The notes: a model not told the origin generated them from the letters alone. A stretch of 64,000 nucleotides of DNA from Mycoplana azooxidifex (GCF_014196765.1 NZ_JACIEE010000006.1:1-64000), one strand, 5' to 3'; numbered from the stretch's first letter, positions 1-8,723 are shown. Translations and numbers: made by a program.

Positions 1-68
1 CACCCGCACAGCGCTTTAGGATATCAATCCCCGCGCGAGTTCATCAGCTCGCAATCTCAAACCTGAGC

Positions 69-1037
69 ATGTCCGGTCTTTTGGGGGCAACTCCAGAATC
101 CCTGAAGACAACTGACCGCAAGAAGGCGATTGCCCGGTCTGGTCAGAAGCTCGCATATTACCAAAATCTGTTTGAGACTAATGGCGCTTCGGCTTCCGAC
201 GCCCCTTCCCCGTCGTTCACCTATACGGACCTGAAGAGCCATTCCAAAGAGAAGCTTGGCTTTGACTACCGCACTCGGGAAGAAATCAAGAAAGCGTCCT
301 TCACCGAAAAACTGCAAGCGTTTGGCGAACGGTTCGATGCCATGGCATGGCTTGGCAAGAACCCAAGCAACATCGATCTGTCTGCAATGGCTGGCGAAGC
401 CAAACCCGGGATGTCACTCGACCGCATGTTTGAGCGCTACAAGGAGATATGTGTAGGGCAATGGGAAAATCTGCCGCTCAATGAACAGAAGACCAAATGG
501 GCGCGGTACAGCCGACCGAAGGATGATTTCAAGAAGGTAATCGGCGACATCGACATTCTTGACATCACGACAAGTCAGACAGCGGACTACGCAATTCATC
601 TTCAGAAGCGTGTCGTGGCGACCAAGGCAGGAACGGCGAAGAAAGGTGAAAAGCTGGCGCTTAGCAGCGCCAAAGACATCATCAAGTTCCTCAAGTCTAT
701 GGCGAGCGACGTGTTCCAACGGGACTTCCCCAAGCACGTCAAACCCACCCTCGCAAAATTTGAGACGGCGATGAGGAACATATACCACGAGGCGAAAGCA
801 GCCGGATACACAGCAAGCGGCTACTGGACAATGCTACAGGAACAAGGTGCGATGAACACTGCCCGCCGGCTTGTGCTCGCTCCACAACCATCGCCGGGAT
901 TTGGGGAGCTGTTGCTTCTAAATAGGCTCGATCTTACCGTTGAATCTCTAATTGTTAGGGAGCCGTGGAGAAGCCTTTTTGAGCCAGAGGTTCTCGTCGC
1001 TGCGCAAAAACGGCTGGACAGCATGCGGAGAAAGTAA
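69..1037 (+). CDS. Chimeric protein: integrase N-terminal region joined to restriction-associated C-terminal domain
   Basis: Residues about 116-226 resemble the SAM-like core-binding region of phage-type tyrosine integrases (starting SLDRMFERYKEI, ending near VFQRDFPKHVKP). The ORF then departs from the integrase pattern before any catalytic R...HxxR...Y block. Residues about 230-322 instead match a small helical domain I know from the C-termini of HNH/McrA-type restriction proteins and as a stand-alone protein: AMRNIYHEAKAAGY, TARRLVL, GFGELL, RLDLTVESL, then LFEPE and a final AQKRL. The protein therefore cannot act as a recombinase; any function would lie in the C-terminal domain. The reading frame is open from a stop at 18-20, and 69 is the first ATG. 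It heads a same-strand group with the HEPN, HNH and AbiJ-like genes, in DNA clearly AT-richer than the genome to the right. The domain assignments rest on pattern memory; the chimera may be a decayed integrase gene fused by chance. Confidence 0.55.
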   Translation: MSGLLGATPESLKTTDRKKAIARSGQKLAYYQNLFETNGASASDAPSPSFTYTDLKSHSKEKLGFDYRTREEIKKASFTEKLQAFGERFDAMAWLGKNPSNIDLSAMAGEAKPGMSLDRMFERYKEICVGQWENLPLNEQKTKWARYSRPKDDFKKVIGDIDILDITTSQTADYAIHLQKRVVATKAGTAKKGEKLALSSAKDIIKFLKSMASDVFQRDFPKHVKPTLAKFETAMRNIYHEAKAAGYTASGYWTMLQEQGAMNTARRLVLAPQPSPGFGELLLLNRLDLTVESLIVREPWRSLFEPEVLVAAQKRLDSMRRK

Positions 1038-1099
1038 ATTCTGGCATCAGAAGCCGAACGAAATCGAGGAGAACCGTGGCATAGTCCATAAAGTGATGC

Positions 1100-1558
1100 A
1101 TGGGAAAATTTACAGACGATCCACCGCGCATCGTCGCAAAACGCGACGTCGGCATACTTCAACTTGAGGATGCTATTCGGCTCTTTTTAGAGAAGCGGTA
1201 TCTGTCGGCAATTACCCTTGCGGGTGCGGCAGATGCGATATTCTGCGGGCTTATTGAAGCAGCAGGCGGGAAAGCACCGTCTGAAGCAACTTGGGCGCAA
1301 GTTGAGAACATTCGGTCGCTCGGCATCCCCTTAGCTGGAACAATTACCAAAAAGGAAGCGTTCAAGCATTGGAACGAAACACGAAATCGCCTAAAACATC
1401 ACGACAACGGAAAAGACAGTTATCTGTTAGAAATATTTGAGATTGATGAGGCCTATCAATGGATAGACAGGGCCCGCCATAGCGCAAGATTATTAGATAT
1501 AGAGCCTGCCAACATGTTGGATTTTGATAGCTGCGTTATCCCGTGGTTTTTTCTTTAG
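1100..1558 (+). CDS. Small HEPN-like protein (Rx4H motif)
   Basis: This is a 152-residue protein with no membrane segment or signal. Residues 21-55 form an amphipathic helix pair (QLEDAIRLFL, YLSAITLAGAADAI) like the first helices of HEPN domains. R95-N-R-L-K-H100 gives the Rx4H active-site motif of HEPN ribonucleases, in the setting NETRNRLKHH. Its C-terminal helix (EAYQWIDRARHSARLL) completes the four-helix pattern. HEPN proteins of this type act as RNases or toxins in abortive infection and toxin-antitoxin systems. No antitoxin (such as an MNT nucleotidyltransferase) is adjacent, so the partner is unknown. It lies 62 bp after the chimeric gene and 220 bp before the HNH endonuclease gene, on the same strand. 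Function is inferred from the motif and context only. Confidence 0.6.
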   Translation: MGKFTDDPPRIVAKRDVGILQLEDAIRLFLEKRYLSAITLAGAADAIFCGLIEAAGGKAPSEATWAQVENIRSLGIPLAGTITKKEAFKHWNETRNRLKHHDNGKDSYLLEIFEIDEAYQWIDRARHSARLLDIEPANMLDFDSCVIPWFFL

Positions 1559-1778
1559 TATACATTCTCTGAAACAAATATAAGAAGAATTTCCCAAGCT
1601 TTTTTCGCGCTTCCTGTGAACACCGCCACTCCGCTTCCGATAATTTGGCGCAATCCCAATTCCGATAGGAGTTGTAAGTCGAGACACGAGAATAAGCGGA
1701 AACTGTCAGAGTTTATTTGTCGCCAATGGACATGGACGATCCCGTACTTTCTATATTGTTCTGAGGAATAGTAACCAG

Positions 1779-2834
1779 ATGATCCTTATCAACGACAATG
1801 GCGCGCCTCTCAAAGCAAAAATTGAGATCAACGCGTCTGGTATCGTTTTGCATAGTCGCAGCGGCACAGACCGTAGCCGCGACTATCGAAAAGCACTTGA
1901 GTTATTACTGTCCAGACTGGATATTGCTGGTGTTGGGTACGAAATCTACGTGGATAGCCATCCGGTCCAAAGCATACCACTCGCTGATCGTCGTCTAATT
2001 TTTAGTCGCAATGTGCCGGTTGCAACTCGGTTCAACGAGATTGTAAGTGCAATGAACCATGGAACCAACAGTCACGGCGCATGGCGAAGACTTCTGATTG
2101 AAGTACCCGGTTCAAGCCCCGACAAATTACGCGCTGTTGTTCGTGCTGCTGAGGAAGCCCCGATCATCGACCGCTTGCCAGCCAGCCACCTCCGTAGGGT
2201 AACACCATCTCATATTCATCGAGCAGTCGAAAGACTTCTTGATGGTGGTGATGCCCCGAACTTCGCACCGTCCCGCGACTACGATGTTCTGACCGATGAC
2301 GGAAATCCCTTGGCACCCAAAAAGGTGTTCGGTCTGGCGTTGGAGGAGGCGCTTGGCATAGAGGCTTTTCCTGCCCACTTTAGCGCCGGATGGGGACAGA
2401 TCAGCTTTGAATTACTCGAAGAGGCAGGTCTCTGGATAGTACCTAAGAAGGGCGCAGCGGCGCGCCCAAAGGCGCGCCGCTCGGTTGTAGAGTCCGCACT
2501 TTCCCGCTTCTTGCCTACTGAAGAGGAACAGGTGTGGATCGAGGGCAACCCCAAAATTGTGGTCCATCTGAAACGTGAGCGACATCCCGGCTTAGCGAAA
2601 CGGAAGCGCGACGAGTTCGTGGCAAAGCATGGGCGACTCTTTTGCGAGGACTGCGGACTTGATCCCTCGGAGCGATACGGTGAGGAAGCGGGACCTGCAT
2701 GTATCGAAGTTCACCATCATCGAACTTTCGTTGCGCAGATGCACGCTGGTCACGAGTCGGTGACGGATGACCTCAAATGTCTATGCGCCAACTGTCATCG
2801 TGTTTTGCATCGGAAGCTCGCGCTGGGAATTTAG
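1779..2834 (+). CDS. HNH endonuclease (McrA-like C-terminal domain)
   Basis: The C-terminal 90 residues carry a complete zinc-finger HNH nuclease: C289-x2-C292, the HHH run at 312-314 (IEVHHHRTF), then C336-ANC339-H340 and H344. This is the ββα-metal fold seen in McrA and related modification-dependent restriction enzymes. Residues 165-222 (YDVLTDDGNPLAPKKVFGLAL through FSAGWGQISFELLEEAGL) resemble a segment that often precedes HNH domains in predicted restriction endonucleases. The first 150 residues are unassigned and probably give target recognition. The two parts are joined by an Ala/Arg-rich linker encoded by a perfect DNA palindrome at 2457-2480. The gene stands alone without a methylase, which fits a modification-dependent or stand-alone defence nuclease. 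The ATG at 1779 follows a weak GAGGAA. Nuclease identity is firm; the defence role is inferred from the neighbours. Confidence 0.8.
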   Translation: MILINDNGAPLKAKIEINASGIVLHSRSGTDRSRDYRKALELLLSRLDIAGVGYEIYVDSHPVQSIPLADRRLIFSRNVPVATRFNEIVSAMNHGTNSHGAWRRLLIEVPGSSPDKLRAVVRAAEEAPIIDRLPASHLRRVTPSHIHRAVERLLDGGDAPNFAPSRDYDVLTDDGNPLAPKKVFGLALEEALGIEAFPAHFSAGWGQISFELLEEAGLWIVPKKGAAARPKARRSVVESALSRFLPTEEEQVWIEGNPKIVVHLKRERHPGLAKRKRDEFVAKHGRLFCEDCGLDPSERYGEEAGPACIEVHHHRTFVAQMHAGHESVTDDLKCLCANCHRVLHRKLALGI

Positions 2835-3001
2835 TTTCCCGCGAAGGCGAGCGTTCTGGCTAATCTTCTTAATTTGTCCAAAAAGTTCTGTGGAAGAGCG
2901 TGATGCGGCTGATCAATGAGTGGGAGAGCATTGCCAGCATCTGCCTCGCCCCGCTATTTTCGGAGAGAGAATGCCGCTCAGTTTCAATAAGTCCATAAGC
3001 T

Positions 3002-4027
3002 ATGCTCACTGATGTTTTTGTAAACCGATACGATGACACGCCAATTTGGAGTTCGTTTGGCGAATACGAACGCCGTTTCATGGTTCAAGCGTCGAAGATT
3101 ATCACTGAGCAGCTGTTTCCGTACTACATTGACGGAAGCGTGAACACATCGGCGGAAACGAGTCTCCAATCACTCCATGACAAACTCGCGATGGAGATTG
3201 GCATTGATCCGCTCTCGCCTCTCTTCAAAGGCACGTATCGTTATCCGATCAATGACATTGTCAAAAATTTTTTCCAAAGGAGCTTTGAACTCACAGACAA
3301 TGCGGACACTTTCATAAAGCGCCGTTTGAGTTTAGTGGAGCTTGCGTTCCGCGAGTATGAGACGGAGGTGAAGGCTTCTAATGCCAATCTCACTCATAAA
3401 CTCGCTGAATTGAAGAGTAACAAAGAGCTTCCGAAGTTGGCGCGCGCGTTGCGCGTACCGACATTTACCGAGGAATATGTCGTAAGACACAACAAAGCTC
3501 TCAATGTTGTGTTTGAGGGAAATGTCACAGAATTAAACGAGAGATTCAGGCAAGCAAAATTTCCGCTCATGTACCGCAATGGCTACATTCAAATTTCGGA
3601 CGACTCTGTTATCGCCCGGGAAATAGAGCAGCCTTTTTGGGCACTTGTTTCCGATGCTAAATGGAAAAATGTCGAGCACGACATGTTGGAAGCAATCGAC
3701 CTTCGCGACACCAAACGTAGAAACGCCGCCTTGGCAGCAGCGAAGGCGTTGGAAAGCACCATAAAGATCATTTGCGACGACAAAGGCTGGACAACTGGCA
3801 ACGAAAAAGGCGCCGCAAACTACATCGACAATCTGGTAAGCGAGAAGAATGGTCGCTTCATAGCTGTTTGGGAATCCGAGTTTTTGAGGAGTTTCTTTCG
3901 CGAAATTCGTAATAAGCTCGGGCATGGTCCGGGGGCCCACCCGGCGCTGGAACTGAATCCATATCAGGACAGGTGGGCAATAGAAACTTGTATGTCATGG
4001 ATAAAATCGCTGATGTCGAGACTGTAG
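3002..4027 (+). CDS. AbiJ-like abortive infection protein with C-terminal HEPN motif
   Basis: This 341-residue soluble protein begins with an acidic, aromatic segment (VNRYDDTPIWSSFGEYERRFMVQ). I recognise that segment from proteins annotated as STM4504/CBY_0614 or AbiJ-related. Residues 240-310 form a helical C-terminal domain ending in R303-N-K-L-G-H308, an Rx4H HEPN ribonuclease motif, preceded by a helix (AALAAAKALESTIKIIC) as in HEPN_AbiJ. AbiJ-type proteins are thought to stop phage spread by cleaving RNA in infected cells. The gene is the last of four same-strand accessory genes and ends about 250 bp before the 3' end of recJ, which belongs to the high-GC core genome. Codon use (AAA, TTT, GAT-rich) differs from the flanking core genes and indicates transfer. 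Family membership is from memory; the motif is seen directly. Confidence 0.65.
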   Translation: MLTDVFVNRYDDTPIWSSFGEYERRFMVQASKIITEQLFPYYIDGSVNTSAETSLQSLHDKLAMEIGIDPLSPLFKGTYRYPINDIVKNFFQRSFELTDNADTFIKRRLSLVELAFREYETEVKASNANLTHKLAELKSNKELPKLARALRVPTFTEEYVVRHNKALNVVFEGNVTELNERFRQAKFPLMYRNGYIQISDDSVIAREIEQPFWALVSDAKWKNVEHDMLEAIDLRDTKRRNAALAAAKALESTIKIICDDKGWTTGNEKGAANYIDNLVSEKNGRFIAVWESEFLRSFFREIRNKLGHGPGAHPALELNPYQDRWAIETCMSWIKSLMSRL

Positions 4028-4283
4028 CAAACATCCCGGATGCTAAGGTGACAGACGACGACCGGCTGCACCCTGTCTAAAATGAGGCGTAAAAAGAAGC
4101 TCCAGACCTTACCGGCGGCTTTTATCATTTAGGGCAATCGTTGAAATTCTCTACGGTGGCCCCGGAAATTTCTCTACGACCACTCTTGACACCAACCGAT
4201 TAAATCGTTGATTTTACAAGAGCTATCAGATCACACAGATTCCCGTTGGGCGTACCACCTTCCTACTCAGCCCCCAAAGCCTC

Positions 4284-6086
4284 TCAGAACGCTTGCGCCG
4301 CATCGCTGACGCGGAACTGCACGCGTCTGGTTCCCTGCCACTGGTCGGCGGAGACGGTGCCGGCCACGTGCAGCGCCTGGCCGCGGCGGCTCATGCAGAA
4401 TGCGCCGAGCGGCGCGTCGGCGGCGCGGAAGGCCATGCCTTCGATCCGGCCGCGGTCGGGGCCTTCCAATGTCAATTTCAGGTGGTTGACGCCGACCTGG
4501 CGCACGTCGACCAGGCGGTGAGCGGCGAGCGCGAAGACGGGCTGGGGATGGCCGGCCCCATAGGGTCCCGCCTGTTCCAGCAGGTCGGCCAGCGCGATCG
4601 TGGCGCCGGAGGCCGAGAGCGCCCCGTCGATCTTCATCGTCCGCGTCGCGGTCAGCTCGCGCACGCTCTTGTCCGCCCGTTCCTCGAAGAAGCTCCTGAG
4701 CCGCCCGAGATTGGCGCGCTCGACCGTCAGGCCTGCCGCCATGCCATGACCGCCGCCCTTGACGAGGATCCCCTCCTCCACGGCGGCGCGCACCATCCGG
4801 CCGAGATCGAAGCCGTTAATGGACCGGCCCGACCCGGTCCCCTTGCCGGAGGCGTCGAAGGCGATCGCGAAGGCCGGCCGGTGGAAGCGATCCTTCAGCC
4901 GCGAGGCCAGAAGGCCGACCACGCCCGGGTGCCAGCCCTCGCGGGCGGTGACGATGACGGATGCGTTCTCGCCGGTGCCGTATTCCGCAGCGGCTTCGGC
5001 CTCGGCTTCGGCCAGCATCGCCACTTCCAGCGCCTGGCGCTCGCGGTTCAATCCGTCCAGCTGGCCTGCGATCGCCTCGGCCTGCGTATCGTCCTGGAGC
5101 GTCAGCAGGCGGCTGCCGAGCGCGGCATCGCCGATCCGCCCGCCGGCATTGATGCGCGGTCCGACGAGGAAGCCGAGGTGATAGGGCGTCACCGGGCCAC
5201 CGATGCCCGCCTGCTTCAGGAGGGCGGCGAGCCCCGGATTGGCGAGATGGCGCGCGGCCACCAGCCCCTTGACCACGTAGGCGCGGTTCAGGCCCTTCAG
5301 CGGCACCACGTCGCAGACGGTCGCCAGCGCCACGAGGTCGAGCATGGCGAGTAGGTCGAGGCTGCCGGCGCGGCTGTCGCGGGCGCGCATCAGCCGCTGC
5401 AGCGCCACCAGAACCAGAAAGACGACGCCTGCGGCACAGAGATGCCCCTGGCCGGAAAGGTCGTCCTCTCGGTTCGGGTTTACGAGTGCTGCACAGGCCG
5501 GCAGGTCCTGGCCCACCTGATGGTGGTCGATGACGACGATGTCGATGCCGCGCTCGCGGGCGTGCGCGATCGATTCGAAGCTGGTCGATCCGCAATCGAC
5601 GGTGACGATCAGCTTCGCGCCGCGATCGATCAGGGTGTTGATCGCCTGAGGGTTGGGGCCGTAGCCCTCGAAGATCCGGTCGGGAATGTAGATCTCGGCA
5701 TCGACGCCAAAATGTCCGAGAAAGCGGTAGAGGATCGCCGATGCGCAGGCGCCGTCGACGTCGTAGTCGCCGAAGATCGCGATCCTCTCGCGCCGGGCGA
5801 TCGCGGCTGCGATGCGCTCGGCCGCCGCCTCGCAGTCGGTCATGCGATAGGGATCCGGCATCAGCCGGCGCAGCGTCGGGTCGAGAAACTCCAGCGCCTC
5901 CTCAAAGCCGACGCCGCGCCCTGCGAGCACGCGGGCGATCAGGTCCGGGATGCCGTGCGTCTGGGTCATCGCCAGCGCGCGGTTCTCGCCGGCCTGGTCG
6001 AGGCGGGCGATCCAGCGCTGCCCGGTGGCCGATGTCTCGACCCCGAGGAATGCGCGCTGGACGGGGTCGACCTCCTGGTTCATCAC
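4284..6086 (-). CDS. recJ: Single-stranded-DNA-specific exonuclease RecJ
   Basis: RecJ degrades single-stranded DNA 5' to 3' in recombination (RecF pathway), mismatch repair and replication restart. The 600 residues carry the DHH phosphoesterase motifs: FGDYDVDGA at 105-113 (motif I Asp residues), TVDCG near 162, and IDHHQ with D187-H188-H189. A DHHA1 domain follows, including GGGHGMAAG, and the C-terminal OB-like region is also present. Length is normal for the family. The gene lies 36 bp downstream of hom on the same strand. Its 3' end borders the accessory block, so the island junction lies between about 4028 and 4283. The ATG at 6086 is preceded by GGAGAG on the minus strand; the second codon is also ATG. 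Confidence 0.96.
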   Translation of the reverse strand: MMNQEVDPVQRAFLGVETSATGQRWIARLDQAGENRALAMTQTHGIPDLIARVLAGRGVGFEEALEFLDPTLRRLMPDPYRMTDCEAAAERIAAAIARRERIAIFGDYDVDGACASAILYRFLGHFGVDAEIYIPDRIFEGYGPNPQAINTLIDRGAKLIVTVDCGSTSFESIAHARERGIDIVVIDHHQVGQDLPACAALVNPNREDDLSGQGHLCAAGVVFLVLVALQRLMRARDSRAGSLDLLAMLDLVALATVCDVVPLKGLNRAYVVKGLVAARHLANPGLAALLKQAGIGGPVTPYHLGFLVGPRINAGGRIGDAALGSRLLTLQDDTQAEAIAGQLDGLNRERQALEVAMLAEAEAEAAAEYGTGENASVIVTAREGWHPGVVGLLASRLKDRFHRPAFAIAFDASGKGTGSGRSINGFDLGRMVRAAVEEGILVKGGGHGMAAGLTVERANLGRLRSFFEERADKSVRELTATRTMKIDGALSASGATIALADLLEQAGPYGAGHPQPVFALAAHRLVDVRQVGVNHLKLTLEGPDRGRIEGMAFRAADAPLGAFCMSRRGQALHVAGTVSADQWQGTRRVQFRVSDAAQAF

Positions 6087-6122
6087 TCTCCTTGGGGCGC
6101 GCCGTGGAAACGGCGCGATAGA

Positions 6123-7445
6123 TCAGGCCGACTTCGGCCGCTCGATGCGGATCACCTGCGCCTCGCCGGCAAGATAACCCTCCTTGGTGATCGCTGCCAC
6201 CGCGCGGCGGACGCTGTCCTCCATCGTCGCGTGGGTGACGAGGATGATCGTCTTCGGCTCGGCCGCATCGCTGTGATGCCTGGAATGCTGGACGATCGAT
6301 TCCAGCGAGATGCCGTTCTCGGCCATGTGGCCGGCGATGTTGGCGAACACCCCTGCCCGGTCCTCGACCGTCATGCGGATGAAATAGCCGCCGTGATGCT
6401 TGCGGATCTGCGCGCGCTTGTAGGGCGCAAGCGAAGCAGCCGGCCGGCCGAGCACGGGCACCATCTGCGCACCGGGGCGGCTCTTGGCGATGTCGGCGAT
6501 GTCGCCGAGGACGGCGGACGCCGTGGCGTTGCCGCCGGCGCCGGGGCCGACCATCAGCAGTTCGCCGAGAATATCGGATTCGATCGCCACCGCATTGGTG
6601 ACGCCGCCCACCTGGGCGATCTCCGATTCGATCGGCACCATCGTCGGATGCACCCGTTGCTCGATGCCGGTATCGGTCCTCTGCGCAACGCCCAGAAGCT
6701 TGATGCGGTAGCCGAGGTCGGCGGCTGCACGGATGTCCTCGATCGAGATGTTGCTGATGCCCTCGAGATAGATGTCGTCGGCCGAAATCCTGTTGCCGAA
6801 GGCGAGTGTCGTCAGGATCGACAGCTTGTGCGCGGTGTCGTTGCCCTCGATGTCGAAGGCCGGGTCGGCCTCGGCATAGCCCAGCCGCTGGGCTTCCTTC
6901 AGGCATTCGGCAAAGCTCAGACCTTCCTTCTCCATCTTCGTCAGGATGTAGTTGCAGGTGCCGTTCATGATACCGTAGACGCGGGAGACGACGTTGCCGG
7001 TCAGGGATTCGCGCAGCGCCTTGATGACCGGGATGCCGCCGGCGACCGCCGCCTCGTAGTTCAGCAGGCAGCCGCGCTCCTCGGCGATCGTCGCAAGCTC
7101 GACGCCATGAGCGGCCAGCAGCGCCTTGTTCGCGGTGACCACATGGACGCCGCGCGAAAGTGCCGCCTTGACGGCCGCATAGGCCGGATCGCCGGCGCCG
7201 CCCATCAGTTCCACGAAGACATCGATCTGCGGGTTTTCGGCCAGCGCCACCGGATCGTCGAACCAGGCTACGCGGGAGAGGTCGACGCCGCGGTCGCGCT
7301 TGCGCTCGCGGGCGCTGACGGCGACGATTTCGATCGGGCGTCCACATGTCGAGGCGAGGCTCTCCCGGCGTTCGACGAGGATGCGCGCGAGCGAAGACCC
7401 AACGGTACCCAAGCCCGCTATGCCGATCTTGAGGGCATCAGCCAT
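6123..7445 (-). CDS. hom: Homoserine dehydrogenase
   Basis: This enzyme reduces aspartate-4-semialdehyde to homoserine with NAD(P)H, the branch step towards threonine and methionine. The 440 residues have an N-terminal Rossmann domain (GIAGLGTVGSSLA at residues 8-20), the catalytic homoserine dehydrogenase domain (AGGIPVIKALRE and the EADPAFDIEGNDTAHKL signature), and a C-terminal ACT domain from about residue 350 (GYFIRMTVEDRAGVFANIA). In the family the ACT domain is for allosteric feedback, usually by threonine. It lies between the alaC-like aminotransferase (60 bp upstream) and recJ (36 bp downstream), and may be cotranscribed with both. In the rhizobial and Brucella neighbourhoods I remember, glpX sits between hom and recJ; it is absent here. 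Confidence 0.96.
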   Translation of the reverse strand: MADALKIGIAGLGTVGSSLARILVERRESLASTCGRPIEIVAVSARERKRDRGVDLSRVAWFDDPVALAENPQIDVFVELMGGAGDPAYAAVKAALSRGVHVVTANKALLAAHGVELATIAEERGCLLNYEAAVAGGIPVIKALRESLTGNVVSRVYGIMNGTCNYILTKMEKEGLSFAECLKEAQRLGYAEADPAFDIEGNDTAHKLSILTTLAFGNRISADDIYLEGISNISIEDIRAAADLGYRIKLLGVAQRTDTGIEQRVHPTMVPIESEIAQVGGVTNAVAIESDILGELLMVGPGAGGNATASAVLGDIADIAKSRPGAQMVPVLGRPAASLAPYKRAQIRKHHGGYFIRMTVEDRAGVFANIAGHMAENGISLESIVQHSRHHSDAAEPKTIILVTHATMEDSVRRAVAAITKEGYLAGEAQVIRIERPKSA

Positions 7446-7505
7446 GATGAAAAGTCCTATCGATATGGATTGTGCCCACCGGCGGGAACCGGCGGGCCAA
7501 GGAGA

Positions 7506-8723
7506 TCAGCGGTGCGCGTTGAGCGAGATGACGTTGTGCATCGTCTCGTCGGCCGACGACAGGAAGCGCTTGATGTTGCGCGCCGCCTGGCGGATGCGGT
7601 GTTCGTTCTCGACCAGCGCGATGCGCACGTAGTCGTCGCCCTGTTCGCCGAAGCCGATGCCCGGGGCTACCGCCACGTCCGCCTTCTCGACCAGGAGCTT
7701 GGAGAATTCGAGGCTGCCGAGATGGCGGAACTTCTCCGGGATCTTGGCCCAGGCGAACATGGTGGCGGCCGGCGGCGGCACCTCGAAGCCGGCCTTGCCG
7801 AAGGTATCGACCATCACGTCGCGGCGGCGCTTGTAGATGCTGCGGACCTCGGCGATGTCCGCCCCGTCGCCGTTCAGGGCGTGCGTCGCCGCCACCTGGA
7901 TCGGCGTGAACGCGCCGTAGTCGAGATAGGACTTCACGCGCGTCAGCGCCGCGATCAGCCGCTCGTTGCCGACTGCAAAGCCCATGCGCCAGCCGGGCAT
8001 GGAGAAGGTCTTGGACATCGAGGTGAACTCGACGGTGATGTCGACCGCGCCCGGCACCTCAAGCACCGATGGCGGCGGCGCACCGTCGAAGTAGATCTCG
8101 GAATAGGCGAGGTCCGACAGCACGATGATGTCGTGCTTCCTGGCGAACGCGATGACGTCCTTGTAGAAATCGAGGCTCGCCACCTGGGCCGTCGGGTTCG
8201 ACGGGTAGTTGAGGATCAGCGCCAGGGGCTTGGGGATAGAGTGGCGCACGGCGCGCTCGAGCGGGCCGAAGAAGCTCTCGTCCGGCTCCACCGAAATCGA
8301 GCGGATGACGCCGCCTGCCATCAGGAAGCCGAAGGCATGGATCGGATAGGTCGGATTCGGGCACAGCACCACGTCGCCGGGTGCGGTGATCGCCTGGGCC
8401 ATGTTGGCGAAGCCCTCCTTGGAGCCCAAGGTCGCTACGACCTGGGTATCCGGGTTCAGCTTCACGCCGAAGCGACGGGCGTAGTACGCGGCTTGCGCGC
8501 GGCGCAGGCCGGGAATGCCCTTGGAGGCGGAGTAGCGATGGGTGCGGGGGTCTTGAACGACCTCGCACAGCTTGTCCACGATCGCCTTGGGCGTCGGCAG
8601 GTCCGGGTTGCCCATGCCGAGGTCGATGATGTCGGCCCCGCCCGCTCGCGCGCTCGCCTTCAAACGGTTGACCTGCTCGAAAACGTATGGCGGCAGACGC
8701 CGGACCTTATGAAACTCTTCCAT
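7506..8723 (-). CDS. PLP-dependent aminotransferase, AlaC / LL-DAP-aminotransferase-like
   Basis: This is a class I/II fold-type I aminotransferase of 405 residues. The PLP-binding lysine is K238 in FTSMSKTFSMPGWRMGF, with NYPSNPTA at 172-179 and SDLAYSEIYF at 203-212 as further cofactor contacts. The N-terminus (FHKVRRLPPYVFEQVNRLK) is typical of the AlaC/YfdZ group, which makes alanine from glutamate and pyruvate. Close relatives in rhizobia are often labelled LL-diaminopimelate aminotransferase, so the true substrate is uncertain. It sits 60 bp upstream of hom on the same strand, which favours a role in the aspartate-family or branched amino-acid economy. The start at 8723 keeps the family N-terminus intact. 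Confidence 0.85.
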   Translation of the reverse strand: MEEFHKVRRLPPYVFEQVNRLKASARAGGADIIDLGMGNPDLPTPKAIVDKLCEVVQDPRTHRYSASKGIPGLRRAQAAYYARRFGVKLNPDTQVVATLGSKEGFANMAQAITAPGDVVLCPNPTYPIHAFGFLMAGGVIRSISVEPDESFFGPLERAVRHSIPKPLALILNYPSNPTAQVASLDFYKDVIAFARKHDIIVLSDLAYSEIYFDGAPPPSVLEVPGAVDITVEFTSMSKTFSMPGWRMGFAVGNERLIAALTRVKSYLDYGAFTPIQVAATHALNGDGADIAEVRSIYKRRRDVMVDTFGKAGFEVPPPAATMFAWAKIPEKFRHLGSLEFSKLLVEKADVAVAPGIGFGEQGDDYVRIALVENEHRIRQAARNIKRFLSSADETMHNVISLNAHR

